DNA from: Lachnoclostridium sp. UBA1308
GTDB lineage: Bacteria > Bacillota > Clostridia > Lachnospirales > Lachnospiraceae
NCBI GenBank assembly: GCA_002307215.1
Contig: DBTU01000055.1
Span: forward strand, 143,116-207,115
DNA: 64,000 bases
Direction of reading: 5' to 3'
Position numbers and translations under genes: made by a program. Position 1 is the stretch's first letter, and each line of letters begins with the position of its first letter. The notes under the pieces were generated by a model. That model was not told where the DNA came from. It made no database searches and saw nothing but the letters and a program-made list of their open reading frames with translations. Below are positions 52,699-62,122 of the stretch, piece by piece.

Positions 52699-53487
52699 AG
52701 CAACCAGGAAAAGACATAACAGGTGAACAGGGTAAAAGGCATAGAATAGGTATCTCATGCTTTTTCCCTTTTTTCCGTTATATAACGCAATCGGTATGAT
52801 AGCTAAGGGCTCCAAGATGCTGACAATTGACAGCCAATTACCGAATTGCTTAAACTGTGTGAAATTGCACAATAATGTAGCCGATATCATTAATACGGAT
52901 ATCGTCATTAATGCTTTACTGTCATGGAATAGGTAGAATGCTACAATGATTAGAATTCCCGCAATATCATAATCCGTCCTCAAAAAGATAGCTATAGCAC
53001 AGATTGCAACCGTCAGCAGACCATCTATTAAATTGTTGATTACTAAACTCATAAAATCATTCTTACTATATTTTCTTTCTACAAGTTCAAATAAGTAAAT
53101 CAACAATAGCCCTAAGAACAGAGTGAAGAATACATTTTGATGTAAAAATATTCTGTGAAACACATCGTTTGCATGCACCGGATCTCGGAATAAGCGTTTT
53201 AGATCAGAGATTGCATTTATATTAAAATCAAATTTGTAAAATGCAAGGTCAAAGGGTATTTCCGATATCAGTGCGAAAGCCAAAAGCCGTTTGAGATACT
53301 TTTTCACATCCCTCGAATGTCGTAAGCCCTCCACAATTAAGAATGCAAAAATCGGAAATGCTAGCCTCCCGATGGCACGACAGGCAAGATACAACCAATA
53401 ATGATTCGTCGGGTAAACCAGTACTACTCCAACATGATCAATTAACATCACCGTGATTGCGAATACCTTTAACTTAAATGAGTCCAT
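52681..53487 (-). CDS. TraX-family membrane protein
   Basis: This 268-residue polytopic protein begins LKVFAITVMLIDHVGVVLVY and contains CRAIGRLAFPIFAFLIVEGL, SRDVKKYLKRLLAFALISEI and YAFYPVHLLCLFL: the landmarks of the TraX acetyltransferase-like family (first known for F-pilin N-acetylation). About eight helices are expected. In Bacillota it probably acylates a surface or envelope molecule. It follows the DUF6320 gene by 19 bp, so the three genes 52681-55455 likely form one operon. Confidence 0.85.
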   Translation of the reverse strand: MDSFKLKVFAITVMLIDHVGVVLVYPTNHYWLYLACRAIGRLAFPIFAFLIVEGLRHSRDVKKYLKRLLAFALISEIPFDLAFYKFDFNINAISDLKRLFRDPVHANDVFHRIFLHQNVFFTLFLGLLLIYLFELVERKYSKNDFMSLVINNLIDGLLTVAICAIAIFLRTDYDIAGILIIVAFYLFHDSKALMTISVLMISATLLCNFTQFKQFGNWLSIVSILEPLAIIPIALYNGKKGKSMRYLFYAFYPVHLLCLFLVASILML

Positions 53488-53506
53488 CCTATTTCCTTTC
53501 TGATAT

Positions 53507-54172
53507 TTAAATATGCATTCTTTTATTTATTTCGGTTTTCATATTATCCCACTCAAATAGGAGGATTGCAGACAAACTAATTGCACTTGCTGCTGTACAA
53601 ATGACGGATGGAAAAATCACATGTACCACGCCTGTGAAAAGCAGTAAAAGCGGCACGAAACCAAAAATAACATCAATGAGAAGATAAATCACCAGATCTC
53701 TTGCTCCGATATGAAGCATATTTGCCGAAATTGCCATGACAATCAACGCACAAACACAGATGGAAGGGATTACATAATCAACCGACCAGCCGAGCCAGCC
53801 TATCGAGCGATCCCATAACACGGAAAGGATACCGATTAAGAATACCTGCCATATAATAGTTTTCGGAATGTTATTCTTCTTACGCAGGATAAAGAACATA
53901 CTGATCCAAGTGCATAGAATGCCTGCGGCAACTAAGAGTGACCAGTCGGATTCTTTTGTCCAGATTACATTGATGGCAAAGCAAATCACAGCCGCAGATA
54001 TGGATGCTAAAATCATAATGCGGATAAACAAATGGAATTCCTGATATATGGTTGGTATCTGAGGAAACTCATCCAAGGTGTGCTCTCCATTTTCATGAAC
54101 AATTCCTCCGCACAAAGGGCATACTTTTTGGGAACCCTTGATAAGAACCCTGCATTTCTCACAGTTACGCAT
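53507..54172 (-). CDS. DUF6320 membrane protein with a zinc ribbon
   Basis: The 221-residue protein opens with a zinc ribbon (CEKCRVLI, CPLCGGIV; C-x2-C pairs at residues 4/7 and 18/21), a linker, and six or seven helices. This matches DUF6320, which is regularly found beside acyltransferase genes like the one 14 bp upstream. A role in handling or presenting the acylated substrate is only an inference. AGGAG lies eight bases before the ATG. Confidence 0.7.
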   Translation of the reverse strand: MRNCEKCRVLIKGSQKVCPLCGGIVHENGEHTLDEFPQIPTIYQEFHLFIRIMILASISAAVICFAINVIWTKESDWSLLVAAGILCTWISMFFILRKKNNIPKTIIWQVFLIGILSVLWDRSIGWLGWSVDYVIPSICVCALIVMAISANMLHIGARDLVIYLLIDVIFGFVPLLLLFTGVVHVIFPSVICTAASAISLSAILLFEWDNMKTEINKRMHI

Positions 54173-54186
54173 CGTATCATCTCCTG

Positions 54187-55455
54187 CTATATATCCTTTA
54201 TGTTAGAGGCTATCGTTAGATTAACGCCTTCATTGGTGAGTGCCCTGAAGAAATTCTTCTGTATATCTGTTCCTATAAAAGGAGAAGTAAAGCTGATGAC
54301 CAGACGATCCCCAAAGGAACACATGCAAATCTGAGGACGATTAGCGCTGGTAAAGCAATCAAATAATCTGATATATGGCGTAAGCTCTTTACAGACTGTT
54401 ACCCTGCCGATATTAGAAAGCGCCGCCGTAATTGTGCGGTTGCTGATACCATGCGCAATACGAAGCACATAATCCTTCAGTATCAAGGGTACAACGCGCA
54501 TAAATACATTATGCTCAAGTGCTGACAGCCGGTCGATATGCTTTCTCATATTATCCATTGTCAGCTCCCTATGAAAGCTTTCCTTCAACGACTGTATGAT
54601 ATCTTCAAGTCTGTCCAAATTCTTCCCAAAATGATAACTGAGGTTTATTGTGGTAAAGAAATTACGTGCTGTAACAGACGGAAAATATGCCCTTAGATTA
54701 ACAGGTACGGCTAAAGCTACCGGGGTTTTTCTGGCTCTAGCCGGCATATCCTCATAGATTGCCTTCATAAATAATGCCGCAAGGTAGATTGTCATAGTAG
54801 TATCATATCGGTGGGCAATCGCAAGAACCTCCTTCACCGACATTTCCCCTTCAATTATCTTGATTCGGTTATCAATATAGCGTCTACCATTAATATGATA
54901 TGCTTTATTCAGCTTAACATTCACTATGCTTTTATCACCGCTGTAGTGCTTCAAAAAGCTGTCATCGTTTTTTTGCGTAAAAGAAGCATCGTAATCAAAG
55001 TCCGGAATTAAACCGTCAAAGTCAGTTTCATACTTCATTATGATATAATGATATGCCAGTGTCTTTAAAAACTGCATGGCTCCGGTTCCATCCGCCAAGG
55101 CGTGATACATTTCGACATTAATTCTACATTTATAATAAGAAACTTCAAACAATAGATTTCTTCTGTTTTGATGATATATCATATTGCAGGGCAACTTATG
55201 GTCCTCTGATACTACCGGTTTCAACTCAGTATCCTCGAAATAGTACCAAAATACTCCTCTCCTTAGAACACTCTTGTATATTGGGAATAACTCCAGTGTA
55301 GCGTCTAAAGCCTTCTGTAATATATCTTTATCAATCTCTTCCTTTAGTTCGCATACAAAACGAAAAACCTTAGTATCTCTTTCGGTCGTCGCTGGTGGGA
55401 AAATCTTAGCGGCATTATCAAGTTTTGCCCATTCTACAGGCATTTTTCTTGTCAT
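54187..55455 (-). CDS. Condensation-like acyltransferase (alcohol acetyltransferase type)
   Basis: This 422-residue protein has the active-site motif HALADG (HxxxDG) in VEMYHALADGTGAMQFL, and the later LSNIGRVTV and MCSFGDRLVISFTSPF strands of the condensation/BAHD-like fold. It should transfer an acyl group to a hydroxyl or amine. No carrier-protein or adenylation domain is attached, so it acts alone rather than as part of a peptide synthetase. It leads the operon with DUF6320 and TraX. Confidence 0.75.
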   Translation of the reverse strand: MTRKMPVEWAKLDNAAKIFPPATTERDTKVFRFVCELKEEIDKDILQKALDATLELFPIYKSVLRRGVFWYYFEDTELKPVVSEDHKLPCNMIYHQNRRNLLFEVSYYKCRINVEMYHALADGTGAMQFLKTLAYHYIIMKYETDFDGLIPDFDYDASFTQKNDDSFLKHYSGDKSIVNVKLNKAYHINGRRYIDNRIKIIEGEMSVKEVLAIAHRYDTTMTIYLAALFMKAIYEDMPARARKTPVALAVPVNLRAYFPSVTARNFFTTINLSYHFGKNLDRLEDIIQSLKESFHRELTMDNMRKHIDRLSALEHNVFMRVVPLILKDYVLRIAHGISNRTITAALSNIGRVTVCKELTPYIRLFDCFTSANRPQICMCSFGDRLVISFTSPFIGTDIQKNFFRALTNEGVNLTIASNIKDI

Positions 55456-55533
55456 ATATCCATATTCCCCCTTTCCGTTGTAATCTTAAATCTTGATTGG
55501 GGTGTCAAACGCCCTATATATTTTAGCTTCGTC

Positions 55534-55570
55534 AATTTGCACATAAACTGGCCATCCTATGGTAATACAT
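55534..55570. repeat. 37 bp dispersed repeat, copy 2
   Basis: Two differences from 30366-30402. Similarity to the region after 57071 extends to about 75 bp, beginning with TTGGGGTGTCAAA at 55496. The rest of 55571-55960 is AT-rich and shows no gene. Confidence 0.7.
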
Positions 55571-55962
55571 AAGATCGTACAATGAGCAACTGCATAAAGT
55601 TGTTTCAATCATTCTTCATTTATTCAAAAAAAGGTTCATCAACTCATAGCTTTTTCTTACATGTACAAAATGCCTGGGTAACGACAGAAAACCATTTTTA
55701 TGCTATGTGAAAGGCAGTTTACTTCTGTCATATTTAATAATTACATTCTATCCAAGATGGTTTTAAAAGTCAAATGAAACAGGATTTTGGACTAGAGATT
55801 TAAGTAAGTGATATACTACATTGAGATATCAAATAAATCCATTTGATTTTTATTTCTAATATTATATAATACTCGTACGGTATTTAGAAAATACGGGAAG
55901 AATAAAGTAGGAATGACAATTTTCTGCTCACAATATGTATGCAATAAGGAGGATTAACTACA

Positions 55963-57060
55963 ATGTACTATAAACAATATGGGAATACCGATATGAAGGT
56001 TTCCGCAATCGGAATGGGAACGATGAGATACGATGATGCAGATGTGAAAGCAGGTAGATTAGAGAAATGTGCAGAGAATGTATTATATGCACATGAAAAG
56101 GGTATTAACTTCTTTGATACAGCTCCCTTTTACTGTGATGATAAGAGTGAGGAAATTACGGGAATTGCTCTTGCGCAGCTGCCAAGAGATAGCTTCTATG
56201 TCTCCTCTAAGGTTAATATGGGCTGTTACGGTGGTAAGTTTTCACCTGATATCTTTCGTGAAAGACTGGAAACCTCCCTGTCCCGTTTAAAAGTTGATTA
56301 CCTTGATACTTACTACCTCTGGTGTCTACTTGATTTAGGATCCTTCAGGGAGCAATATGATCTGATGTATTCTTCCTTTGAAAAGGCTAAGGCAGAGGGC
56401 TTAATCCGCAACATCACCTTCTCCTCCCATATGGAAGGCAATCAGCTTGAGGAGGTAATCAAATCTAATTCCTTCCAGGGAATGCTGATCGGATATAATG
56501 CCTTGAATTACCGTTTCCGTCAGGAAGGTATCAGTGCCGCTTACCAAAACGGTATGGGTATCGTAGTTATGAACCCATTGGGTGGGGGACTGATTCCGAA
56601 TAATCCTGATGTGTTTCAATATCTGACCGAAGGAACCGATCTAAATGTTGCCCAGGCTGCACTTCGCTTTGTGGCCTCCCATAAGGAAATAACCGTAGCC
56701 CTGTGTGGCTTTTCCAACAAGCAACATATCGATGATGCCGTAAAGGCTGTTGAGAATTTGGAGGAACACCCTGCTTTAGAAATCTATCAGGAATATGAAA
56801 GCAAGGGGCTTACCCTGAATAATCTCTGCACCGGCTGCAACTATTGCAAGGGCTGTCCGCAGGATATCGATATTCCCAAATTCATGGATGCTTATAACGA
56901 GAAGATTCTGGGCAACAGTATCGAGAACCGTTTAAAATGGCATTGGAGCATGTCATCTTCCGGAGCAGCCGAATGTATTCAGTGCGGGCAGTGCGAGACC
57001 CTTTGTACTCAGCACCTTCCAATCATGGAACGTTTAGGTGAGATTGCACTAATCAAATAG
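55963..57060 (+). CDS. Aldo/keto reductase with C-terminal iron-sulfur motifs
   Basis: The 365-residue protein has an AKR barrel (KVSAIGMGTMRYDD, INFFDTAPFYCDDKSEE with catalytic Asp/Tyr, FYVSSKVNMG with Lys, and MNPLGGGLIPNN), followed by two Cys groups: CTGCNYCKGC and CIQCGQCETLC. These fit a pair of [4Fe-4S] clusters as in the clostridial AKR-ferredoxin family. NADPH or ferredoxin may supply electrons; the substrate is unknown. AAGGAGG lies eleven bases before the ATG. A terminator follows. Confidence 0.87.
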   Translation: MYYKQYGNTDMKVSAIGMGTMRYDDADVKAGRLEKCAENVLYAHEKGINFFDTAPFYCDDKSEEITGIALAQLPRDSFYVSSKVNMGCYGGKFSPDIFRERLETSLSRLKVDYLDTYYLWCLLDLGSFREQYDLMYSSFEKAKAEGLIRNITFSSHMEGNQLEEVIKSNSFQGMLIGYNALNYRFRQEGISAAYQNGMGIVVMNPLGGGLIPNNPDVFQYLTEGTDLNVAQAALRFVASHKEITVALCGFSNKQHIDDAVKAVENLEEHPALEIYQEYESKGLTLNNLCTGCNYCKGCPQDIDIPKFMDAYNEKILGNSIENRLKWHWSMSSSGAAECIQCGQCETLCTQHLPIMERLGEIALIK

Positions 57061-57068
57061 ATATCAGA

Positions 57069-57095
57069 GGTTGGGGTGTCAAATCCCAACCTTTA
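57069..57095 (+). terminator. Terminator of the aldo/keto reductase gene
   Basis: The stem GGTTGGG/CCCAACC with a nine-base loop is followed by TTTATT, eight bases after the stop. Confidence 0.75.
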
Positions 57096-57108
57096 TTATG
57101 TCTATCGT

Positions 57109-57145
57109 CAATTTACACGATTTTGCTCTTGAATGGTAATACATA
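57109..57145. repeat. Diverged copy 3 of the 37 bp dispersed repeat
   Basis: It keeps CGTCAATTTACAC at its start and ATGGTAATACATAA at its end but has a changed middle. It is joined directly to hairpin repeat copy B. Confidence 0.5.
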
Positions 57146-57151
57146 AAATAT

Positions 57152-57209
57152 AAGAGGCTTCAACTCTCCCCTTAAAACAATGCATTATGGGAAGTAGGTG
57201 AAGCCTCTT
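57152..57209 (+). repeat. Dispersed hairpin repeat, copy B (terminator-like)
   Basis: Arms AAGAGGCTTCA and TGAAGCCTCTT with a loop containing GCATTATGGGAAG, then TATTTTAGG. It is homologous to 17921-17988 in both arms and loop. Confidence 0.7.
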
Positions 57210-57283
57210 TATTTTAGGCAGTATATTTAATACGGCCCAATGAAATATTATTTATTCACTATTTAGAACTTCTGCTTCGTGGC

Positions 57284-59005
57284 TTATAATTTAAATTTAC
57301 TGATTTCTACGTTCAGTTCTGTTGCCATTTCTGATAATATAGACGCTGACGATGCTATCATCTCTATCGATGCGAGTTGCTCTTCATTGGAGGCTGAGAT
57401 CTCCTCTGAGCTAGCTGCTCCTTCTTGCGCTGTCGCAGAGATATCATTCGTCTGATCCGCAACTATCTTGGAAGAATCATTTATTATATTGATTTGCCCT
57501 GCGATTTTAATTGATCTCTCCGTAATATCATTTACTGAGATTCTAATTTTATCAAACGCTACTTTCATGGTAGCCACTGCTGATTCTTGTTCAACGCTGA
57601 GATCCTTCGCTATCTGATTGTTCCTCGCGGTCTTTTCATTCTTCTCAATTGTATTCTGAACAATGGAGGTGATTTCTTTCACCGCCTCGGCTGTTTCACT
57701 TGCCAAACCACCGATCTCCGAGGCTACCACGGCAAAACCCTTCCCAGCTTCTCCTGATCTTGCTGCTTCTATGGAAGCATTGAGGGAAAGAAGATTGGTC
57801 TGCTTTGATATGTCACTAATAACATGAACTATACTTTCAACCTTGTCCATTTGACTGCTCAATTCTTGGATGGCATCTCCTACATCCCCTGTTACCTTCT
57901 TATTCATTTTGATTTTTTCTATCGTAACATCAATTGCTATTTGACCTTCTTCTAATATGGAAATAGATTCTTTGGCGATATTTGAGGTCTCTATCGTAGT
58001 TTTGTTAACCTCATCGATATTGGAGGACATTGATCTCATGACTTCGCTTGTTTTTTCAACCATCTCGGCTTGTGTACTGCTACCCAGTGCAATTTCATTA
58101 ATTGCAACAACAACTTGATTGATGGCTCTGGTGCTTTCTTCTGTTGTAGCCGCAAGTTCCTCTGAGTTAGCCGCAAGATTAGTTGAAATCGACAAAACAT
58201 TTCCCGAAATACCCCTCAAAGAATTTCTCAAATTCTGCACCGCATTCGATATTTTCCCAACCTCATCACGATAGGTAAGCAATGGTAGAAATGATGCATC
58301 AAACGTTAAATCAAGGCTCGCTGTTTTATCAATCAATCTCACTATCTTTTTGATAGGGCCTGTTATTGATAATGTAATAAAAATTGCAAGAGCACATGCT
58401 ATTACGATTGAAACAATCATTATTACAATAAGATCCGTAACAGCCTTTTTTGAATTTACCTCATTTAATTTGTAGGTGTCCTCAGCTTCTTGTATATTAT
58501 AATCAACTAAATCTCGTATGGAAGTCTGCAATGATTCAAATGACTCTTTTCCGGAATCCGTAAAAGTTTTTTTTGCCGACTCAATATTACCTGCGGATAT
58601 ATTATCCATCATTTGATTAGCAATCACTGTCCATGCCGCCATATTATCTTGTATCAGTTGATATTGCTTCGTTTCAAAATCATCGATATCCAGCTTAAGG
58701 AACGCATTCTCATCCTCTTCTATTTTTGTGTTTCTGGTTTTATAATCATCAAGAATCTCCTGTTTGTCATCATTGTCTGCTATCATTAGATCTAAAATAT
58801 TTGCATAATTTGCTCGTGACTGAGTTCGAAAATCACTTAGTTTTTCAATTGCTAATACATTTTGTGTATAAAGATTACCCAGTGACTGTTTCATTCTCAT
58901 CTCAGAGAATATTCCAATTAATCCGGTGATAAGCAAAGCTAAAATCATAACGGCAATCAGAATAAATAGCTTTGTCCTGATTTTGATCAATTTCATTAAT
59001 TTCAT
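57284..59005 (-). CDS. Methyl-accepting chemotaxis protein
   Basis: The ATG at 59005 has AGGAGG six bases upstream; 573 residues. The order is helix 1 (LFILIAVMILALLITGLIGI), an extracellular four-helix-bundle 4HB_MCP domain (about 30-190), helix 2 (LIVIMIVSIVIACALAIFIT), HAMP (about 210-265) and a signalling coiled coil with the hairpin tip ISKQTNLLSLNASIEAARSG. The ligand is unknown. It shows the organism is chemotactic. No che genes are nearby. Confidence 0.92.
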   Translation of the reverse strand: MKLMKLIKIRTKLFILIAVMILALLITGLIGIFSEMRMKQSLGNLYTQNVLAIEKLSDFRTQSRANYANILDLMIADNDDKQEILDDYKTRNTKIEEDENAFLKLDIDDFETKQYQLIQDNMAAWTVIANQMMDNISAGNIESAKKTFTDSGKESFESLQTSIRDLVDYNIQEAEDTYKLNEVNSKKAVTDLIVIMIVSIVIACALAIFITLSITGPIKKIVRLIDKTASLDLTFDASFLPLLTYRDEVGKISNAVQNLRNSLRGISGNVLSISTNLAANSEELAATTEESTRAINQVVVAINEIALGSSTQAEMVEKTSEVMRSMSSNIDEVNKTTIETSNIAKESISILEEGQIAIDVTIEKIKMNKKVTGDVGDAIQELSSQMDKVESIVHVISDISKQTNLLSLNASIEAARSGEAGKGFAVVASEIGGLASETAEAVKEITSIVQNTIEKNEKTARNNQIAKDLSVEQESAVATMKVAFDKIRISVNDITERSIKIAGQINIINDSSKIVADQTNDISATAQEGAASSEEISASNEEQLASIEMIASSASILSEMATELNVEISKFKL

Positions 59006-59432
59006 ATAGTTCCTCCTATTATTAGGTTTACTCCCCTTTGCCTTCATAAATTGCTTTGTGTTCGTCATATTTCGACCTTATTTCATATTATATCATATTA
59101 TTTTTGCTTATACTACAATTTTTATTATGTTTGGTGATGTTTTACATTGCATTGGTTGGTCTTGGTCTATATCTAATAAGAGATGATAGTCTACCTATTT
59201 ATTAGTCAAAGATTAGAATAGTGCATCACCTGTGAATTAATAGCCTGTTATTATTATACTAATAAGCACTCTCCTTTGTCTATTGAGTACAATTATGAAT
59301 ACATTTAGCTGTAATAATTTACTTGCAAAATCATGAATATAAGATACAATAGTAATGTTAATTATTAATAATTCATGGTAAGTGAAACGGCATGCCGTAT
59401 CAACTTATTTGGTAGTATTCAGGAGGTTATAC

Positions 59433-61067
59433 ATGATTCAAGCAGCTAATGTAACACTCAGATTAGGAAAGCGGGCATTGTTCGAGGAGGTCAACATCAA
59501 GTTCACCGAGGGTAATTGCTACGGATTGATCGGCGCCAATGGTGCAGGTAAATCCACCTTTCTCAAAATATTGAACGGGCAACTGGAGCCCACCCAGGGT
59601 GATGTTATCATTACACCCGGACAGCGACTATCCTTCTTACAGCAGGACCATTTCAAATACGATGCGAATGAAGTACTTGATACCGTAATTATGGGAAATA
59701 AACGTCTCTATGAAATTATGAAGGCGAAAGAGGTCATCTACGCGAAGGAAGATTTTACGGAGGCGGACGGAATTCGTGCCAGTGAACTGGAAGGCGAATT
59801 CGCAGCGATGGACGGCTGGGAAGCCGAATCGAGCGCAGCCACTCTACTAAATGGACTGGGCATTGATACCGATCTTCATTATAAGAAGATGGGTGAACTA
59901 AATGGCGGTGATAAAGTTAAAGTATTACTTTCCCAGGCGCTATTTGGTAATCCGGATATTCTCTTACTTGATGAGCCTACCAACCACTTGGATCTTGAAG
60001 CGATTCGCTGGCTGGAGGATTTCTTAATCAACTTTGAAAACACCGTAATTGTCGTGTCCCATGATCGCTACTTCTTAAACAAGGTATGTACCCATATCGC
60101 GGATATCGATTATGCAAAAATCCAGCTTTATTCCGGTAACTACGACTTCTGGTATGAATCCAGTCAGTTGATGGTGAAACAAATGAAGGATGCCAATAAG
60201 AAGAAGGAAGAGAAAATCAAAGAACTGCAGGATTTCATCCAACGTTTCAGTGCTAACGCTTCCAAATCAAAACAAGCCACCTCACGTAAGAAGGCCCTTG
60301 ATAAAATTGAATTGGATGATATTCGTCCCTCCAGTAGAAAATATCCGTATATTGATTTCAGACCAAGCAGAGAAATCGGTAACGAAGTATTGTTAGTTGA
60401 AAACCTCTCAAAAACCATTCATGGTGTGAAGATTTTAGATAGGATTTCCTTCATGGTGGGCAGGGAAGATAAAATAGCCTTAGTCGGTCCTGATACTGCT
60501 GCCAGCACCACCTTATTTAAGATATTATCAGGTGAACTCGAACCGGATGAAGGTAGTTATAAATGGGGTATCACCACCAATGTATCCTATTTCCCGAAGG
60601 ACAACACAGCGTTGTTCGCCGGTGAAGAGACAATTGTTGATTTCCTAATGCCCTTCTCTCCCGAAAAGGATGTCACCTATGTACGTGGTTTCATGGGTAG
60701 AATGCTATTTGCCGGTGAGGAAGGCTCCAAGAAGGTAAAGATACTCTCCGGTGGTGAAAGAGTCCGAGTTATGTTATCTAAGATGATGATTGCAGGCGCT
60801 AATGTATTAATTCTTGACGAGCCTACCAACCATCTTGATATGGAATCCATCACAGCTCTCAATAACGGACTGGTTAAATTCCCCGGAGTAGCATTATTTA
60901 CTTCTCCCGATCATCAGTTTATCCAGACCTCTGCCAACAGAATTATGGAAATCGTAAATGGTCATCTAATTGATAAGATTTCTTCCTATGATGAGTATCT
61001 GGAAAGCGATGAGATGGCAAGAAAGAGACAGATCAGCCAGTTCGACGCTGAAGATGAAGAGGATTAG
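59433..61067 (+). CDS. ABC-F family ATPase with a degenerate second Walker A
   Basis: ATG 59433 with AGGAGG seven bases upstream; 544 residues. NBD1 has GANGAGKST, signature LNGGDKVKV and LLLDEPTNHLDLE with VSHDRYF. An inter-domain linker (about 240-310) carries the basic helices. NBD2 has LSGGERVRVMLSKMM and LILDEPTNHLDMES, but its Walker A reads GPDTAASTT, without the Lys, and its H-loop reads TSPDHQF. The layout is that of the YkpA/YbiT subgroup of ribosome-associated ABC-F factors. It is soluble, without a transporter partner. Confidence 0.87.
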   Translation: MIQAANVTLRLGKRALFEEVNIKFTEGNCYGLIGANGAGKSTFLKILNGQLEPTQGDVIITPGQRLSFLQQDHFKYDANEVLDTVIMGNKRLYEIMKAKEVIYAKEDFTEADGIRASELEGEFAAMDGWEAESSAATLLNGLGIDTDLHYKKMGELNGGDKVKVLLSQALFGNPDILLLDEPTNHLDLEAIRWLEDFLINFENTVIVVSHDRYFLNKVCTHIADIDYAKIQLYSGNYDFWYESSQLMVKQMKDANKKKEEKIKELQDFIQRFSANASKSKQATSRKKALDKIELDDIRPSSRKYPYIDFRPSREIGNEVLLVENLSKTIHGVKILDRISFMVGREDKIALVGPDTAASTTLFKILSGELEPDEGSYKWGITTNVSYFPKDNTALFAGEETIVDFLMPFSPEKDVTYVRGFMGRMLFAGEEGSKKVKILSGGERVRVMLSKMMIAGANVLILDEPTNHLDMESITALNNGLVKFPGVALFTSPDHQFIQTSANRIMEIVNGHLIDKISSYDEYLESDEMARKRQISQFDAEDEED

Positions 61068-61080
61068 ATAAGATATTGAG

Positions 61081-61141
61081 TTACTATTCACAGCCCAGCC
61101 AAAGATGGTGATTTGATTTCTGACTGGGCTGTGAATAGTAA
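61081..61141 (+). terminator. 18 bp hairpin after the ABC-F gene
   Basis: The arms 61081-61098 and 61124-61141 (TTACTATTCACAGCCCAG and its exact complement) lie 13 bp after the stop. No long T run follows, and repeat copy C comes next. Confidence 0.6.
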
Positions 61142-61197
61142 CAATATTGATAATATATGATAAGATACTGTTGCATTTATAGCTTGTTACTTTCAAA

Positions 61198-61249
61198 AGG
61201 CTTCACATATTTCCCTAGTAATTGTACCTTCGGGGAGTATGTGAAGCCT
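61198..61249 (+). repeat. Dispersed hairpin repeat, copy C (terminator-like)
   Basis: Arms AGGCTTCACATAT and GTATGTGAAGCCT with a CTTCGGGG loop tail, followed by ATTATATTTTA. It belongs to the family at 17921 and 57152. Confidence 0.7.
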
Positions 61250-61329
61250 ATTATATTTTACCCGCAACTTAAGCAGCCGCCTCTAAATTCATATATTTGC
61301 TACGGTCAGCTGCTACCTGTTTTGATTTA

Positions 61330-62118
61330 TTATGAACCTGACGATTTATAATGTCTGACTCCGTATCGCCATAAGGCATAACATGGAACTATAAACAGTA
61401 TGGCCGGTAATGGAATAAAGATATAGAGTGGATTTGATACCCTGCCGGTCAGATAGAGTAGCGGATAATACTGAACCAAGGCATAAGGAACAATAAAAGT
61501 ACAAAATTGCAGCATTCTTTTACCGTAGATTCCAACCGGATACTTACCGTATTCCCTAGCGCCATCGGTTAATACATTCATAAACTCAAGCCCTTCCAGG
61601 GTAAAAAAGCATAACGAAGCATATATAAGAAAGATTCCGGTAAACAATACCGTTCCGCTTATTATCATTAATACTACCGTAATCGCCTTGCCCGGTGTCC
61701 AATTAATACTACTTACTGAGATCCCATAGATGAACATAACAATTGCCTGGAGCATTCTTCCCATTCTTGTCAGTTCAAATTTGCTGCCGAGCACTTGAAG
61801 AATTTCGTTTCTCGGTCTTACCATAATCCGATCAAATTCTCCTTTCCTTACCATACCTGAGAAAGCATCAAAGCCTCTTGCATAGCATTCGGCTAAGGAA
61901 AATTCCATCAACATAATGGAAAAGCAAAGCAAAACCTCGCTGTAGGTAAAACCTTTTACACTGGAAAATCTGCTAAACAGAAAGTATATTCCAAGAAAAA
62001 CATTAAAGGATACAAGAAACTGTCCTATCGTAGTAAGTAGAAAGGATACCTTGTACTGCATCATGCTCTTTACATTAATTGATATATATCGAAAATATAA
62101 ACCCAAAGCTCCTCTCAT
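61330..62118 (-). CDS. ABC-2 exporter permease (ABC2_membrane_6 type), second permease
   Basis: This 262-residue protein has six helices and MVRKGEFDRIMVRPRNEILQ, a loop seen in this DUF990-like permease family. It starts four bases after the stop of the previous permease gene. With its partner and the ATPase it forms a three-gene exporter similar in layout to viologen/daunorubicin-type pumps. The substrate is unknown. Confidence 0.82.
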   Translation of the reverse strand: MRGALGLYFRYISINVKSMMQYKVSFLLTTIGQFLVSFNVFLGIYFLFSRFSSVKGFTYSEVLLCFSIMLMEFSLAECYARGFDAFSGMVRKGEFDRIMVRPRNEILQVLGSKFELTRMGRMLQAIVMFIYGISVSSINWTPGKAITVVLMIISGTVLFTGIFLIYASLCFFTLEGLEFMNVLTDGAREYGKYPVGIYGKRMLQFCTFIVPYALVQYYPLLYLTGRVSNPLYIFIPLPAILFIVPCYALWRYGVRHYKSSGS

Positions 62119-62122
62119 TTCA

